This document shows positions 25,869 to 35,543 of a stretch of 64,000 bases of DNA, piece after piece. Positions within the stretch are counted from its first letter, which is position 1. Each line of letters opens with the position of its first letter. The DNA comes from JAHEYG01 sp040403535. Its GTDB lineage: Bacteria; Bacteroidota; Bacteroidia; B-17B0; Aurantibacillaceae. A program made the translations under genes and the position numbers. A model generated the notes under the pieces. It searched no databases, was not told the origin of the DNA, and saw only the letters and a program-made list of their open reading frames with translations. Where the stretch lies: contig JBBAKL010000007.1 in NCBI GenBank assembly GCA_040403535.1, positions 15,228 to 79,227 on the forward strand, in the 5' to 3' direction.

Positions 25869-28001
25869 CTAACAGATTTTAATAGCGATTACACTAATGT
25901 CATCTACCTGTTCGTGTTGGCCTTTCCAGGAATTTAAGAACCGCATTAATTCAGTTTTTTGCTGTTCAATCGGCAAACCTCCGTTGCTAATAATAAATTG
26001 TTTTAAGTTTTTCGACATTAATTTTTTACCGCCATCTCCTCCAAACTGATCGGCAAATCCATCGGTGGTCAGGTATAGAATATCATTTTTTTGTAGAGAG
26101 ATACTTTTGTTTGTAAATGGTTTTATTTCGCCGGCATAATTTCCTATCGGCATTTTGTCACCGCTAAGTTCTTGAATTGAACCATTTCTTAAAAGCCATA
26201 ATTTATTGTTAGCTCCTGCAAATTCAATTGTATTATCAAGTTTATTCCAGCAGCAGATGGCCATGTCCATACCGTCTCTACGGTCGGCAGCGCCTTTTTG
26301 TTCTAGTGAAGTAATTATTTTTTGGCGTAGTTTATTTAAAATTTCCGCAGGATTAAATAGTTTATTTTCCACAACAATTTCGTTTAAAAAACTGTTGCCA
26401 AGCATGCTCATAAATCCACCCGGAACACCGTGTCCGGTACAGTCGGCTAAGGCAAACACCGAACGGTTGTTCAACGTATTGTATGCCCAATAAAAGTCGC
26501 CGCTTACAATATCTTTAGGCTGAAAAATAATAAAGTATTCCTGACTAATTTTTTTCCAAACCTGTCCGCCTGTTAAAACGGCCGATTGTATTTTTTGAGC
26601 ATAATTAATGCTGTCAATAATCTCTTTTTGTTTTTCTTCAACTAAAAGTTTTTGCGTTTCAATTTCTTCTTTTTGCAGTTCTACTTGTTGTTTTTGATTA
26701 TTTATAATGATGTTTGCTTTTCGTGTTTTTTTAAAGTTGTAATAGGCAATGAAAGCAAAAATTAAAACTGCCAATAATCCAACTGTTCCAATAATTAGAA
26801 TTTTATTTTTAGCGGCATTTTCTTTTTCCTTGGCAGATATTTCAAGTGATTGGTTTCTTATTTGTAAATCTTTTTTCTCAGTTTCGTATTCGGTATTAAT
26901 TGTTTTTATTAATTCCATGTTTTCTAAAGACAACAATGAATCTTTCAGGTTCAGGAACTTATCCATTAATAAAAAACCGTATGCTTTGTCTCCATAAGCA
27001 AGGTGATATTGTGATAACTGTTGAATGAAGGCGATTCGGTATTCCGGTAAAGAATAAATTTCTGTTAATGCCTTTGCAGAATCTAGATATGTTAAGGTAA
27101 GTTCCGGGTTATTAAAAAACCGGGCATACAAACTCGCAAAATTAATGTAGGCGGCGTAGACAGATGCAGTGGCATTTAAATTTTTTGCAATGGCAATAGC
27201 GTAGGTATTATATATTCTTGAGGAGTCAGGCTGATTTTGACCTTGAAAATTTAAACTTAAATTTAAATTAATGTCAGCCTGTCCAAATAAATTATTCGAT
27301 TTCGCAAATTCGTTCAAGGCAAGATGATAATACGCATTACTTTTGCTTGAATTGCCTTTGTTGTCTTCAACAAGTCCTAAATTTTGGTAAACATATCCTA
27401 GTGTACCCGGCACATTTATTTTTTTAAAATCGGCATAAGCATCTAACAAATACTTTTCGGCCATTACAAAATCTTTTTGTTTGATATAAATAACCCCAAT
27501 ATTATTTTTTAAATCCGCTACAACTGGAGCGTTTTTAATTTTCTCCTGAATACGAATGGCTTCAATGTTTTCGGTAATAGCTCTTTCATAATTTCCTTCT
27601 TTTTCATACACCAAGGCGAGATTCTGGTGTACAAAGGATTCAATTTTTTCACGCTTATTTTTCTTAGCTAATGAGAGCGTAATGTCGTAAAAGTATTTGG
27701 CCGAATCGAGATTACCCAAAGCTTGATAATACACTCCTAATTTGAAATTTCCTATGGCAATGTATTTTTCATATCCTGATTTTTCCCCAAGTTCAATAAT
27801 TTTATAGCCGTATTCTTTATTTTTTTCGGGATGGGTTCCGGCCCATAGCGCTGCAATTACATTGTAAAGATTGGCTTTTACTGTATCGTTGGCTGTTTGC
27901 GAAAGTGTTATCAAGCTGTCAATAACGCGTTTGTTTTGAGCGTTAATCACACCACAAAACAAAAGAAAAGCAAACAGGGTTTTATTTATTTTAGAAAGCA
28001 T
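25869..28001 (-). CDS. TPR-containing SpoIIE/PP2C-type serine phosphatase (first copy)
   Basis: This 710-residue protein has a signal peptide (1-21), about seven TPR-like helical repeats (30-380), a membrane helix (about 400-422, LIIGTVGLLAVLIFAFIAYY), a coiled coil rich in Gln/Glu/Lys (425-470) and a C-terminal SpoIIE/PP2C phosphatase domain (about 480-710). Metal-binding Asp motifs are DIVSGDFYWAY, ALADCTGHGVPGG, DGMDMAICCW, LTTDGFADQFGG and EQVDDISV. The TPRs would be periplasmic and the phosphatase cytoplasmic, suggesting a transmembrane signalling phosphatase; the substrate is unknown. Its ATG overlaps the radA stop codon (TAATG), so it is translationally coupled to radA. A similar protein lies at 42265-44241. 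Confidence 0.9.
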   Translation of the reverse strand: MLSKINKTLFAFLLFCGVINAQNKRVIDSLITLSQTANDTVKANLYNVIAALWAGTHPEKNKEYGYKIIELGEKSGYEKYIAIGNFKLGVYYQALGNLDSAKYFYDITLSLAKKNKREKIESFVHQNLALVYEKEGNYERAITENIEAIRIQEKIKNAPVVADLKNNIGVIYIKQKDFVMAEKYLLDAYADFKKINVPGTLGYVYQNLGLVEDNKGNSSKSNAYYHLALNEFAKSNNLFGQADINLNLSLNFQGQNQPDSSRIYNTYAIAIAKNLNATASVYAAYINFASLYARFFNNPELTLTYLDSAKALTEIYSLPEYRIAFIQQLSQYHLAYGDKAYGFLLMDKFLNLKDSLLSLENMELIKTINTEYETEKKDLQIRNQSLEISAKEKENAAKNKILIIGTVGLLAVLIFAFIAYYNFKKTRKANIIINNQKQQVELQKEEIETQKLLVEEKQKEIIDSINYAQKIQSAVLTGGQVWKKISQEYFIIFQPKDIVSGDFYWAYNTLNNRSVFALADCTGHGVPGGFMSMLGNSFLNEIVVENKLFNPAEILNKLRQKIITSLEQKGAADRRDGMDMAICCWNKLDNTIEFAGANNKLWLLRNGSIQELSGDKMPIGNYAGEIKPFTNKSISLQKNDILYLTTDGFADQFGGDGGKKLMSKNLKQFIISNGGLPIEQQKTELMRFLNSWKGQHEQVDDISVIAIKIC

Positions 28002-29380
28002 TACCCAAACAACTGATTAAACACCTCTTCTATTTTATTGACTGTAATGATTTCAATAGAATAGTTTTTTGGGTCTAATCCTTTTTTGTTAAAGGTAGAA
28101 ATAAAAATCTTTTCAAAACCTAATTTTTGTGCTTCACTAATTCTTTGCTCAATTCGATTAACGGGTCTTATTTCTCCTGTAAGGCCTACCTCTGCAGCAA
28201 AACAAACGTTTTGCGGAATTGGTAAATCTTCATTACTGGATAATATACCGCACACGAGAGCCAAATCAATTCCTGGATCTTCCACTTTTATTCCGCCGGC
28301 AATATTAATAAAGACATCTTTCACCGCTAATCTAAATCCGCAACGTTTTTCTAAAACTGCGAGTAACATCGATAATCTTCTTAAATCAAATCCGGTTGAC
28401 GAACGCTGAGGTACGCTATACGCCGCGCTGCTTACCAAGGCTTGTGTTTCAATGAGCATTGGACGATTTCCTTCCATGGTGGCGGCAATGGCCACACCAC
28501 TTGTTGCGTATTCTCGGTGCGTAATTAATATTTCACTTGGATTGGTAACTTCTCTTAGTCCGTCACCACTCATCTCGTAAATACCCATTTCGTTGGTGCT
28601 GCCAAATCGATTTTTGGTAGCGCGCAATAGACGGTAAATGTGATTGGTGTCGCCTTCAAACTGCAAAACTGTATCTACCATGTGTTCTAAAATTTTTGGC
28701 CCCGCTAAACTTCCCTCTTTGGTGATATGACCAATCATAAATACCGGAGTGTTGGTTTCTTTCGCGAATCGCAAAAACTCGGCGGCGCATTCCCGAACCT
28801 GACTAACGCTTCCCGGACTACTCTCTACATAGGCTGTGTGAATGGTTTGAATAGAATCGATAACTACTAACTGAGGTTGTATTTCCGCAATTTGCTGAAA
28901 AATGTTCTGAGTGTTTGTTTCTTGTAAAATATAACAACTATTGGTAGTGATTCCGATACGTTCGGCACGCATTTTGATTTGTTGCTCGCTTTCTTCACCG
29001 CTTACATATAATACTTTCAGGTTTTTTAATCGCAATGCTAATTGTAACATTAAGGTAGATTTACCGATGCCTGGCTCTCCGCCAAATAAAACGATACTTC
29101 CCGGAACAATTCCCCCGCCTAAAACGCGCGCCAGCTCTTTTCCCGGAACGGGTATGCGCGGATAATCCTGTAAGCCTATTTCCTGTAATAATTCAGGTTT
29201 ATTGCTTTGTTTTGGGTCTTTGTTTCCGGAAAATAACTGCAGACGATCGTTTTTAGTTTCTTTTTTTACAACCTCTTCCACAACGGCATTCCATTCACCA
29301 CAACTGCTGCATTTTCCAATCCATTTGTTGTGTTGTGTTCCGCAATTCTGACAGAAATAAGTGGTTTTAACCTTGCTCAT
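28001..29380 (-). CDS. radA: DNA repair protein RadA
   Basis: This 459-residue protein has an N-terminal zinc finger (Cys10, 13, 24, 27), a RecA-like ATPase with Walker A GEPGIGKST (101-109) and Walker B VVIDSIQT, the RadA-specific KNRFG motif (256-260), and a C-terminal Lon-protease-like domain (about 340-459, with GEIRPV and RISEAQKLG). RadA drives branch migration during homologous recombination. Length is typical. The stop codon overlaps the start of the SpoIIE-type phosphatase, making a two-gene unit. Confidence 0.97.
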   Translation of the reverse strand: MSKVKTTYFCQNCGTQHNKWIGKCSSCGEWNAVVEEVVKKETKNDRLQLFSGNKDPKQSNKPELLQEIGLQDYPRIPVPGKELARVLGGGIVPGSIVLFGGEPGIGKSTLMLQLALRLKNLKVLYVSGEESEQQIKMRAERIGITTNSCYILQETNTQNIFQQIAEIQPQLVVIDSIQTIHTAYVESSPGSVSQVRECAAEFLRFAKETNTPVFMIGHITKEGSLAGPKILEHMVDTVLQFEGDTNHIYRLLRATKNRFGSTNEMGIYEMSGDGLREVTNPSEILITHREYATSGVAIAATMEGNRPMLIETQALVSSAAYSVPQRSSTGFDLRRLSMLLAVLEKRCGFRLAVKDVFINIAGGIKVEDPGIDLALVCGILSSNEDLPIPQNVCFAAEVGLTGEIRPVNRIEQRISEAQKLGFEKIFISTFNKKGLDPKNYSIEIITVNKIEEVFNQLFG

Positions 29381-29554
29381 AGTAAATCAAAGGTATTACA
29401 CATAGTACAATATAGTTGCCATGATTTGTAGCAATATAAAAAAGAGTTGTAATTTCTCCTTTTAAAAGCCGATGCATTGATAAAAATTATCTGTTAACAT
29501 AATATACAAGATTGTTTGTCTAAAAAGGATACCTGTACTTAAAACCAATTATAT

Positions 29555-31094
29555 ATGAAATTAAACATCTGCTTAAAAAACTTACCCAAGCAGCCTCAAA
29601 GGTTAGTTTGTGTTCGGCACTGGCCATATCCGGCCTGAGTACCGCGCAAAAAACTTACACCTTAACCAACGCGGGCGCAACCGGAAGTTTTAGGGCCAAC
29701 TCAAACACAAATTAATGCGGCTTAACTAAGCACTAATCTTTCGGGATCTGTTCAGGTACAACACCATATTTAATTGCAGGCGGCGGCGGTTATATCGGCT
29801 GCCCGGGCGGAGAAGATTATTTAAACACTCCAATCTCAACATGGGATTCCGGTGGTGGTGGTGCTTTGTATTGGGCACCACTTGACACAAATGTAACTAA
29901 TTTAGGCATAAACGGAGATCACGGAAAAATAATTATCACTCAATTGTTTTCTGCTGCTATTACTCAAACAGCCTCTATTTTATGTAACGGTTTAAGTACC
30001 GCGGCACTAACCTCTAATGTTTCCGGTGGTTTAGCGCCTTAAACCTATACGTGGCTTCCAGGCGGAGGAAAATGCTTCTTCAGCAACCGGATTATTGGCA
30101 GGTGTTTATACGCTAACGGTTAAAGACGCCAACAAATTTCTTACTACAAACGTTTACAGTTACCCAACCATTAGCTATTAATTCTATCAACACACAAACC
30201 AACAACACTTGTTTTGGTAGCAATAATGCTGCGGCAAGCGTATCAGTAACAGGCGGAACAGGTTCTTATACCTATACCTGGTCTCCTTCCGGGGGAACAA
30301 CTTCAATCGCTACAGGTTTATCGGCAGGCGGATATACTGTTAATGTTAAAGATGCCAATAATTGCTCTTACACAAGAACCTTTAACATCACACAACCATT
30401 ACCAGTTGTAGTTACTGCAACAGCTAATAATTCGTCAGTTTGTGAAGGGGGAACTGTTACGTTAACTGCCGGTGGCGCATCTACATACACAATTTCAGGA
30501 GGAAACGCGGCGGTGAGTCCAACAGCTACAAGCTCTTATTCTTTTACAGGAACTTCTTCTAATGGATGTGTTTCTGCAAACGCGGCTGTTGCAACAGTAA
30601 TGGTTAATGCATTACCAACACTTATATTAACCGTAGCAAAAGATACTGCATGTATAAATGAGGCGAACGTTACTTTAAACGGTTTACCGTCGGGCGGCGT
30701 TTACTCCGGTACTAACGTAACCGGAAATGCGTTTGCTCCAACTAGATTAGGCACCTTTACACTTAGTTATTCCTATACCAATCCCGCTACGGGATGCTTT
30801 AACACAAGATCATTTAATGTGTTAGTTGATCCATGTGCGGGTGTTGTTGAGTTGAATTCTGCTTTAGGAATTTCAGTATTCCCGAACCCAAGTAATGATA
30901 TCGTTAATTTAACGGTTTCTCAGGGTGAAATCGAAGCGGTTACACTTTACGACATGACCAGAAGAATTATATTTACGCGATCAGTCACATCTGAAAAAGC
31001 TGTTCTCGATTTATCGGATTTAGCAAGTGGTTTATATAATGTTAATGTAGTTTCGGGTTCCAATTCCGGATTAATTAAAGTAGTAAAGAACTAA
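29555..31094 (+). pseudogene. Decayed SprB-repeat adhesin gene with T9SS sorting domain
   Basis: An ATG at 29555 starts a frame that breaks at once, but other frames continue a secreted adhesin: SKVSLCSALAISGLSTAQ (signal-peptide-like), GPTQTQIN, a Gly-rich part around 29776-29890, then SprB-type repeats (ASILCNGLSTAALTSNVSGG; IWSPSGGTT-like segments around 30270-30400). Only the last part (30513-31094) stays open. It includes an Ig-like segment and a full sorting domain ending SVFPNPSNDIVNLTV and GLYNVNVVSGSN. At least four stops or frame breaks lie in the first kilobase, and one SprB repeat has an in-frame TAA. Intact relatives are usually much longer, so internal deletion is likely. A terminator follows. 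Confidence 0.8.
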
Positions 31095-31113
31095 TTGTAC
31101 AATTCCTGATTTT

Positions 31114-31146
31114 AAAAGGCTGCTTCAAATCGAAGCGGCCTTTTTA
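31114..31146 (+). terminator. Terminator after the decayed adhesin gene
   Basis: The stem AAGGCTGCTTC / GAAGCGGCCTT with a five-base loop is followed by TTTTT. It lies about 20 bases after the sorting-domain stop codon. The interval from here to 31304 holds nothing else that I can support; the promoter of the following lipoprotein gene should be there. Confidence 0.75.
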
Positions 31147-31304
31147 TTGCTTTAATTTATAAGAATAAGTTTTACACCCAGCCCTTTTGCATATCTACAC
31201 ACGTTAACCATACAATTTTTGGCACGAAATATGCTGTAAAAGTCGCGCACCGCTATTTGTTAATACAGCAGAATGAAGTATCTTTATTTTAATTAATAAA
31301 AAAC

Positions 31305-32126
31305 ATGAAATTTAATACCCTGAAATTTTCGGGACTCTTTCTTTTAGTGATGTTAGGTCTTGTTATCGGTTGTAAAAAAACCGATACTGTAACACCTCAC
31401 AATGAAACTCCGGTTACAGGAACGGGTTTGGTAGATTTTTCCTGGACTTTTGATAAAGCACATAGCAATGTTAACTGGGAATCGAAGTATTTAAATTATT
31501 CTTCCGGTATGCTAACAGGGCGTTTTAATAATTTTAATTTCAATCCGAAATTTGTTTTTAACGAATCCGATTTAACTAAATGCAGTATTAATGCCTGGGT
31601 GCAATTATCGTCTATCGATTCGGGCGAACCCGGTCGTGATGGTCCGGGAAAATGTATTCGCAGTTACATGGGTGTTACTTATTTAGATACTTTAAAAACC
31701 GTAGTAAATCCAATCAGCGATTCGGCGTGGTTCAGAAGTACGAGTGTAAAAAAATCAGGTACAGGTTATGTAGTATTTGGTAATTTGCAATTTAACCGTT
31801 ACCGAGCACCAAGCGGAAATCCCGACGGTACCCCAATTGTAAAGCCGGCTGTACTTTATTTGGTTTATAACGGCACGTCTGATTTTGATACTGATGGCGA
31901 TAATGTTTTTGACCGATACCGCGCTTCATTTAGCGCACGCTTAACGTTTAAACGCTCCGATTTTATGGATACGCAATCAACTATACAATGGGTGCCGGTG
32001 CCATCGTTGGCCGACCAAACCGGAAATGTTGTTGCTGCCAATAACAAAACGTATGGGGTTTGGACAATGAATGTGGCTGATGAAATGAGCTTTAATTTTA
32101 ACGCGCAGTTTTATAAAAACCATTAA
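31305..32126 (+). CDS. YceI-like lipoprotein
   Basis: This 273-residue protein begins with a lipoprotein signal ending LVIGC, with lipidated Cys23. The body starts FSWTFDKAHSNVNWESKYL and SGMLTGRFNNFNFN, resembling the YceI lipocalin-like family (HSxVxWxxxH/YLG..xGxFxxF), which binds amphiphilic isoprenoids. Later segments are DGDNVFDRYRASFSARLTFKRSDF and MNVADEMSFNFNAQFYKN. Length is larger than classical YceI (about 190), with an insert in the middle. It is the first gene of a tight four-gene set of envelope proteins, with 12 bases before the next gene. The ligand is unknown. Confidence 0.75.
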   Translation: MKFNTLKFSGLFLLVMLGLVIGCKKTDTVTPHNETPVTGTGLVDFSWTFDKAHSNVNWESKYLNYSSGMLTGRFNNFNFNPKFVFNESDLTKCSINAWVQLSSIDSGEPGRDGPGKCIRSYMGVTYLDTLKTVVNPISDSAWFRSTSVKKSGTGYVVFGNLQFNRYRAPSGNPDGTPIVKPAVLYLVYNGTSDFDTDGDNVFDRYRASFSARLTFKRSDFMDTQSTIQWVPVPSLADQTGNVVAANNKTYGVWTMNVADEMSFNFNAQFYKNH

Positions 32127-32138
32127 CCAATTAAATTT

Positions 32139-32525
32139 ATGCGGCTAAAACTCACACAACTTTTTGGTTTACTAATACTGGTTTTTTTATCAGGAGCGTG
32201 CGAAAAAAAATCAGCAGGCCCGGGAGGGCATAATTCTGTAAGCGGCGGAATAACATTTAAAAACGGAGTTTCCGGAAATCAGGAAGGAGCACCTTATGCA
32301 AAAGTTTCCATTTCATATGGCACCGATCAACCAACAACCTCGTTTGATCAAACTGTTTTAACTGATGCAAGTGGTAGATACAGTATTGACGGTTTAACAC
32401 CGGGACATTATTTTGTAAAAGCAGAATATTCCGATTCGCACGGTTTTAAATACACAAGCGCCGGCACAGGAATAACATTTGAGAATAAAGAAAGAAATAT
32501 TGAAGTGAATTTAGTACTGGAATAA
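32139..32525 (+). CDS. Small lipoprotein with carboxypeptidase-regulatory-like domain
   Basis: This 128-residue protein has a lipobox LSGAC with Cys21, a short Gly-rich linker, and one Ig-like beta-sandwich (about 35-128) with the hallmark LTDASGRYSIDGLTPGHYFVKAEY arranged as in CarboxypepD_reg or Cna-B-type modules. It would sit in the outer membrane, or on the cell surface if exported there; the Gly/Pro-rich residues after the Cys (KKSAGPGG) are compatible with either. It lies second in the envelope set, 16 bases before the secreted repeat protein. No enzymatic residues are seen. Confidence 0.7.
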   Translation: MRLKLTQLFGLLILVFLSGACEKKSAGPGGHNSVSGGITFKNGVSGNQEGAPYAKVSISYGTDQPTTSFDQTVLTDASGRYSIDGLTPGHYFVKAEYSDSHGFKYTSAGTGITFENKERNIEVNLVLE

Positions 32526-32541
32526 AATTAAACAATAACAC

Positions 32542-34212
32542 ATGAAAAAAACTTTACACGCAACAATTACTTTACTGGCATTATCAGCAACGCTTTTGCT
32601 TAGCAAGGCAAATGCCCAAACGGTATCCTGGCAATGGGCATCAGGGGCCGGATCAACCGGAGGAGAAATGGTAATGGGAACAGCTTATGATGCAAATGGC
32701 TATTTGTATACGGTTGGCTGGTATTCGAGTGCCAGCATAACATTTGGAAGCATAACTCTTACAAATCCCGGAAATTTTACAGCAGATATTTTTGTTGTGA
32801 AATACGACCCGGCAGGAAATGTGATATGGGCAAAATCCTATGGGGGAACAGACGGTGATTTAGGAAATGGAATTACGGTGGATGCCAGCGGTAATGTATA
32901 CATTACAGGTTGGTATACCAGCGCAAATTTAACAATGGGTTCACATACCGTTACCAACACTTCAACAGGAAATAGTGAAATATTTATTGCAAAAATAAAT
33001 TCGGCCGGAACAACACAATGGTTAAAAAGCGTTGGAGGAACCACGAATGAAAGGGGATACGGCATTACGTGTGACGCAAGCGGAAACGTATTTGTCACCG
33101 GAGGGTTTGGAAGCCCTTCTGTTAATTTTGGTTCAGGTAGTTTAACTAACAGCGGAACATCTACGCAAGACTTTTTTATTGCTAAATACGATGCGGCCGG
33201 AACATCCTTATGGGCTAAAAGCGCAGGAGGTACTTCTTCAGAAATGGGTTATAGTGCAGCCTGCGATTCGTTGGGTAATGTTTATGTTACGGGTGTTTTT
33301 TCAAGCGCTTCTGTAAATTTTGGCAGCGGCGCTGTTTCAAACGCCGCAACAGGAACTCAAGATATTTTTGTCGTAAAGTATAACGGTTCCGGTACTGCGG
33401 CATGGGCAGCGCGCGCCGGAGGAAGTCAGGATGATTTTGGAAATGCTATTGCTGTTAAAGGAACGGGTGTTTATGTTACCGGAGGATTTAATAGTACGTC
33501 ACTTTTATTTGGAAGTACAACACTCACCAATGCTATGGCAGGAACCAGCGATATTTTTGTGGCTAGGTACGATTTAAGTGGCGCTTCCGTGTGGGCACGC
33601 AAATCGGGAGGCGCAGATTCGGAAGCAGGAAACGGTATTGCGGCCGATTCTGCCGGAAACATTTATTTAACCGGTTATTTTATTAGCAGCAGTATAAGCT
33701 TTGGCAGCATAACAATAAATGACTTTTCAGTAGGTTACCGAGATCTGTATGTAGCGTCGTATAATAATGCCGGTACACCACTATGGGCAACAGCGGTAGG
33801 CAGCACTTATGATGAAACATCAAACGCTATATCAGTGGGTGCATCCAGCGCGCATGTTTATATTGGCGGAACATTTAACAGCGGCGTGGTTTCCTTTGGC
33901 GCGCATAATGTTTTAAAAGGATGTGGCGATGATGTGTTTGTTGCCAAATTACAAGGACCTCTTGTTGGTATTAATGAAGTTTATTTAAATGATCAATTAT
34001 CATTATATCCAAATCCTAATACGGGTAAATTTAAAGTAGATGGCGAAGGTCAAATAATCTTTTACAACCTATTAGGAGAACAGGTTTATAATGAAAAGTT
34101 AAATTCAGAAAGCAACACAATTGATTTAAGCGCGCAGTCTAAAGGAGTTTATACTTACAAAGTGATAAGTTCAAATAAGCAAACGTATACCGGAAGAGTA
34201 GTGGTGCAGTAA
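32542..34212 (+). CDS. Secreted seven-repeat propeller-like protein with T9SS sorting domain
   Basis: This 556-residue protein has a signal peptide (about 1-25, cut near ANAQ), then seven consecutive repeats of about 63 residues (about 28-470). Each has the pattern WAxxxGG...G.GI..D..GNVYVTGxF.S.S..FGS..LTN....DIFVAKYD..G. This is the SBBP (beta-propeller-like) repeat, and seven copies suit a seven-bladed closed propeller. The seventh copy is the most divergent (GCGDDVFVAKL). The last 80 residues form a type A sorting domain (LYPNPNTGKFKV ... GVYTYKVIS ... GRVVVQ), predicting export by the type IX system. It is the third gene of the set; the next begins 16 bases after its stop codon. Confidence 0.88.
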   Translation: MKKTLHATITLLALSATLLLSKANAQTVSWQWASGAGSTGGEMVMGTAYDANGYLYTVGWYSSASITFGSITLTNPGNFTADIFVVKYDPAGNVIWAKSYGGTDGDLGNGITVDASGNVYITGWYTSANLTMGSHTVTNTSTGNSEIFIAKINSAGTTQWLKSVGGTTNERGYGITCDASGNVFVTGGFGSPSVNFGSGSLTNSGTSTQDFFIAKYDAAGTSLWAKSAGGTSSEMGYSAACDSLGNVYVTGVFSSASVNFGSGAVSNAATGTQDIFVVKYNGSGTAAWAARAGGSQDDFGNAIAVKGTGVYVTGGFNSTSLLFGSTTLTNAMAGTSDIFVARYDLSGASVWARKSGGADSEAGNGIAADSAGNIYLTGYFISSSISFGSITINDFSVGYRDLYVASYNNAGTPLWATAVGSTYDETSNAISVGASSAHVYIGGTFNSGVVSFGAHNVLKGCGDDVFVAKLQGPLVGINEVYLNDQLSLYPNPNTGKFKVDGEGQIIFYNLLGEQVYNEKLNSESNTIDLSAQSKGVYTYKVISSNKQTYTGRVVVQ

Positions 34213-34228
34213 CATCTTGCGGCGGCTT

Positions 34229-35425
34229 ATGCATCGTATAAAGATTTTTTTTAAAACGCTTATTGTTATTGCAGCGACATGCTTGACTCAAAAAAGTGTT
34301 GCGCAAAACTTTATTCCCGATTCTAGCTTCGAGGCTAACAGTAATGTTCCGATATTACTTTCTTCCATTGGCTTAAACGCTTCTTGGAGTGCGCCAACCT
34401 GGGGAACAACCGATTTGTTTTGTGAATGCGGTAAAAAGCTAAAAGAAAAATCGGAGGCGCAGGTTCCAATTAATCCGTTCGGAACGCAAAAAGCCAACAC
34501 AGGAAAGTGTTATGCCGGTTTTTATTTGTTTTCACATGCAGATTACCGCGAGTATTTAATTACACAATTAAACTCTCCGTTAAACGGCGGCACCAAATAC
34601 GAACTAAGTTTTTGGTTAAGTCTCGCAGATTATTCACGGGCTGCTATTTTTAGAATGGGTGCTGTTTTTTTAAACGCAAAACCCACTTATACATCCAGTG
34701 AAGTGATACGAAATTTGAAACCGAAATACATTCCTTTAAAAAATCAGTTGGGTAACGATACCGTAAACTGGCATTATATTACGATGGAGTATGACGCACA
34801 AGGCGGAGAGCAATATTTGTTATTAGGCAGTTTTGATATTTATGATTATGAAGAAACCGATGTAAAAGCGCCAAAGCATGTACGTACCAAAATAAATCAG
34901 CGTACCAATCGCGATGCGTATTATTACATTGATGATGTAAGTTTGCATCAGATGCCTGAACCGGTGGCGCCAAAGTGGGATACAATTGTAGCGCCGGTAG
35001 TAGATACGATACGACAAGCTTCTGTACCTGTTGCAAATTTTGGAAACGATACTACTAAGCCCATCATCGAAGTGCTGGTTGACAAAACATTTATTTTAAA
35101 AAACATTTTATTTGAAACCAACAGAGCTGTGTTATTGCCTTCGTCGTATACAGAGCTTGATGCTTTTGCAGTCTATCTGGTAAAGAACCCTCAAATTTAT
35201 ATTGAGATTGGTGGACATACCGATAATACCGGTAGTGAAGAAAAAAACAAAACTCTCTCGGAAAAGCGGGCAAACGCTGTTGCCGATTATTTGGTTACCA
35301 AAGGTGTTGAATTAATGCGTGTCACTTACAAAGGTTACGGCAGCACCAAGCCAATTGCCGATAACGGCACCGACGAAGGTAAAAAGCAAAACCGACGAGT
35401 AGAGTTTACAGTGGTGAAGAAGTAG
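34229..35425 (+). CDS. OmpA-domain envelope protein with N-terminal jelly-roll-like domain
   Basis: From the ATG at 34229 the protein has 398 residues; a TTG at 34217 would add four residues before the signal peptide (MHRIKIFFKTLIVIAATCL, cut near VAQ). The first domain (about 25-235) begins IPDSSFEANSNVP and ends DAYYYIDDVSLHQM. This pattern resembles the carbohydrate-binding-like jelly roll seen before OmpA domains in Bacteroidota. The C-terminal domain (about 290-398) is OmpA-like: NILFETNRAVLLP, GGHTDNTGSEEKN, LSEKRANAV, GYGSTKPIADN, and NRRVEFTVV. It probably ties the neighbouring surface proteins to peptidoglycan (inference). It ends the four-gene set. Confidence 0.85.
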   Translation: MHRIKIFFKTLIVIAATCLTQKSVAQNFIPDSSFEANSNVPILLSSIGLNASWSAPTWGTTDLFCECGKKLKEKSEAQVPINPFGTQKANTGKCYAGFYLFSHADYREYLITQLNSPLNGGTKYELSFWLSLADYSRAAIFRMGAVFLNAKPTYTSSEVIRNLKPKYIPLKNQLGNDTVNWHYITMEYDAQGGEQYLLLGSFDIYDYEETDVKAPKHVRTKINQRTNRDAYYYIDDVSLHQMPEPVAPKWDTIVAPVVDTIRQASVPVANFGNDTTKPIIEVLVDKTFILKNILFETNRAVLLPSSYTELDAFAVYLVKNPQIYIEIGGHTDNTGSEEKNKTLSEKRANAVADYLVTKGVELMRVTYKGYGSTKPIADNGTDEGKKQNRRVEFTVVKK

Positions 35426-35543
35426 GGTTTAAAATAATTTGAGTGTGGGAGCTTGTTTTTCTACAACTTATTCCTGTGAATATTTTAATTAGCATTTCAA
35501 ATCGCAAAAACGGGTTAGCTACTGTTATATGCCTTTTATTTTT

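Noticed and set aside
29555..31094. Whether the frame breaks are only sequencing errors
   Set aside because: Neighbouring genes, including the 7.4-kb sprA and the 13-kb nuo operon, are intact, and the breaks are many and not all at homopolymers. Error at single sites is still possible.
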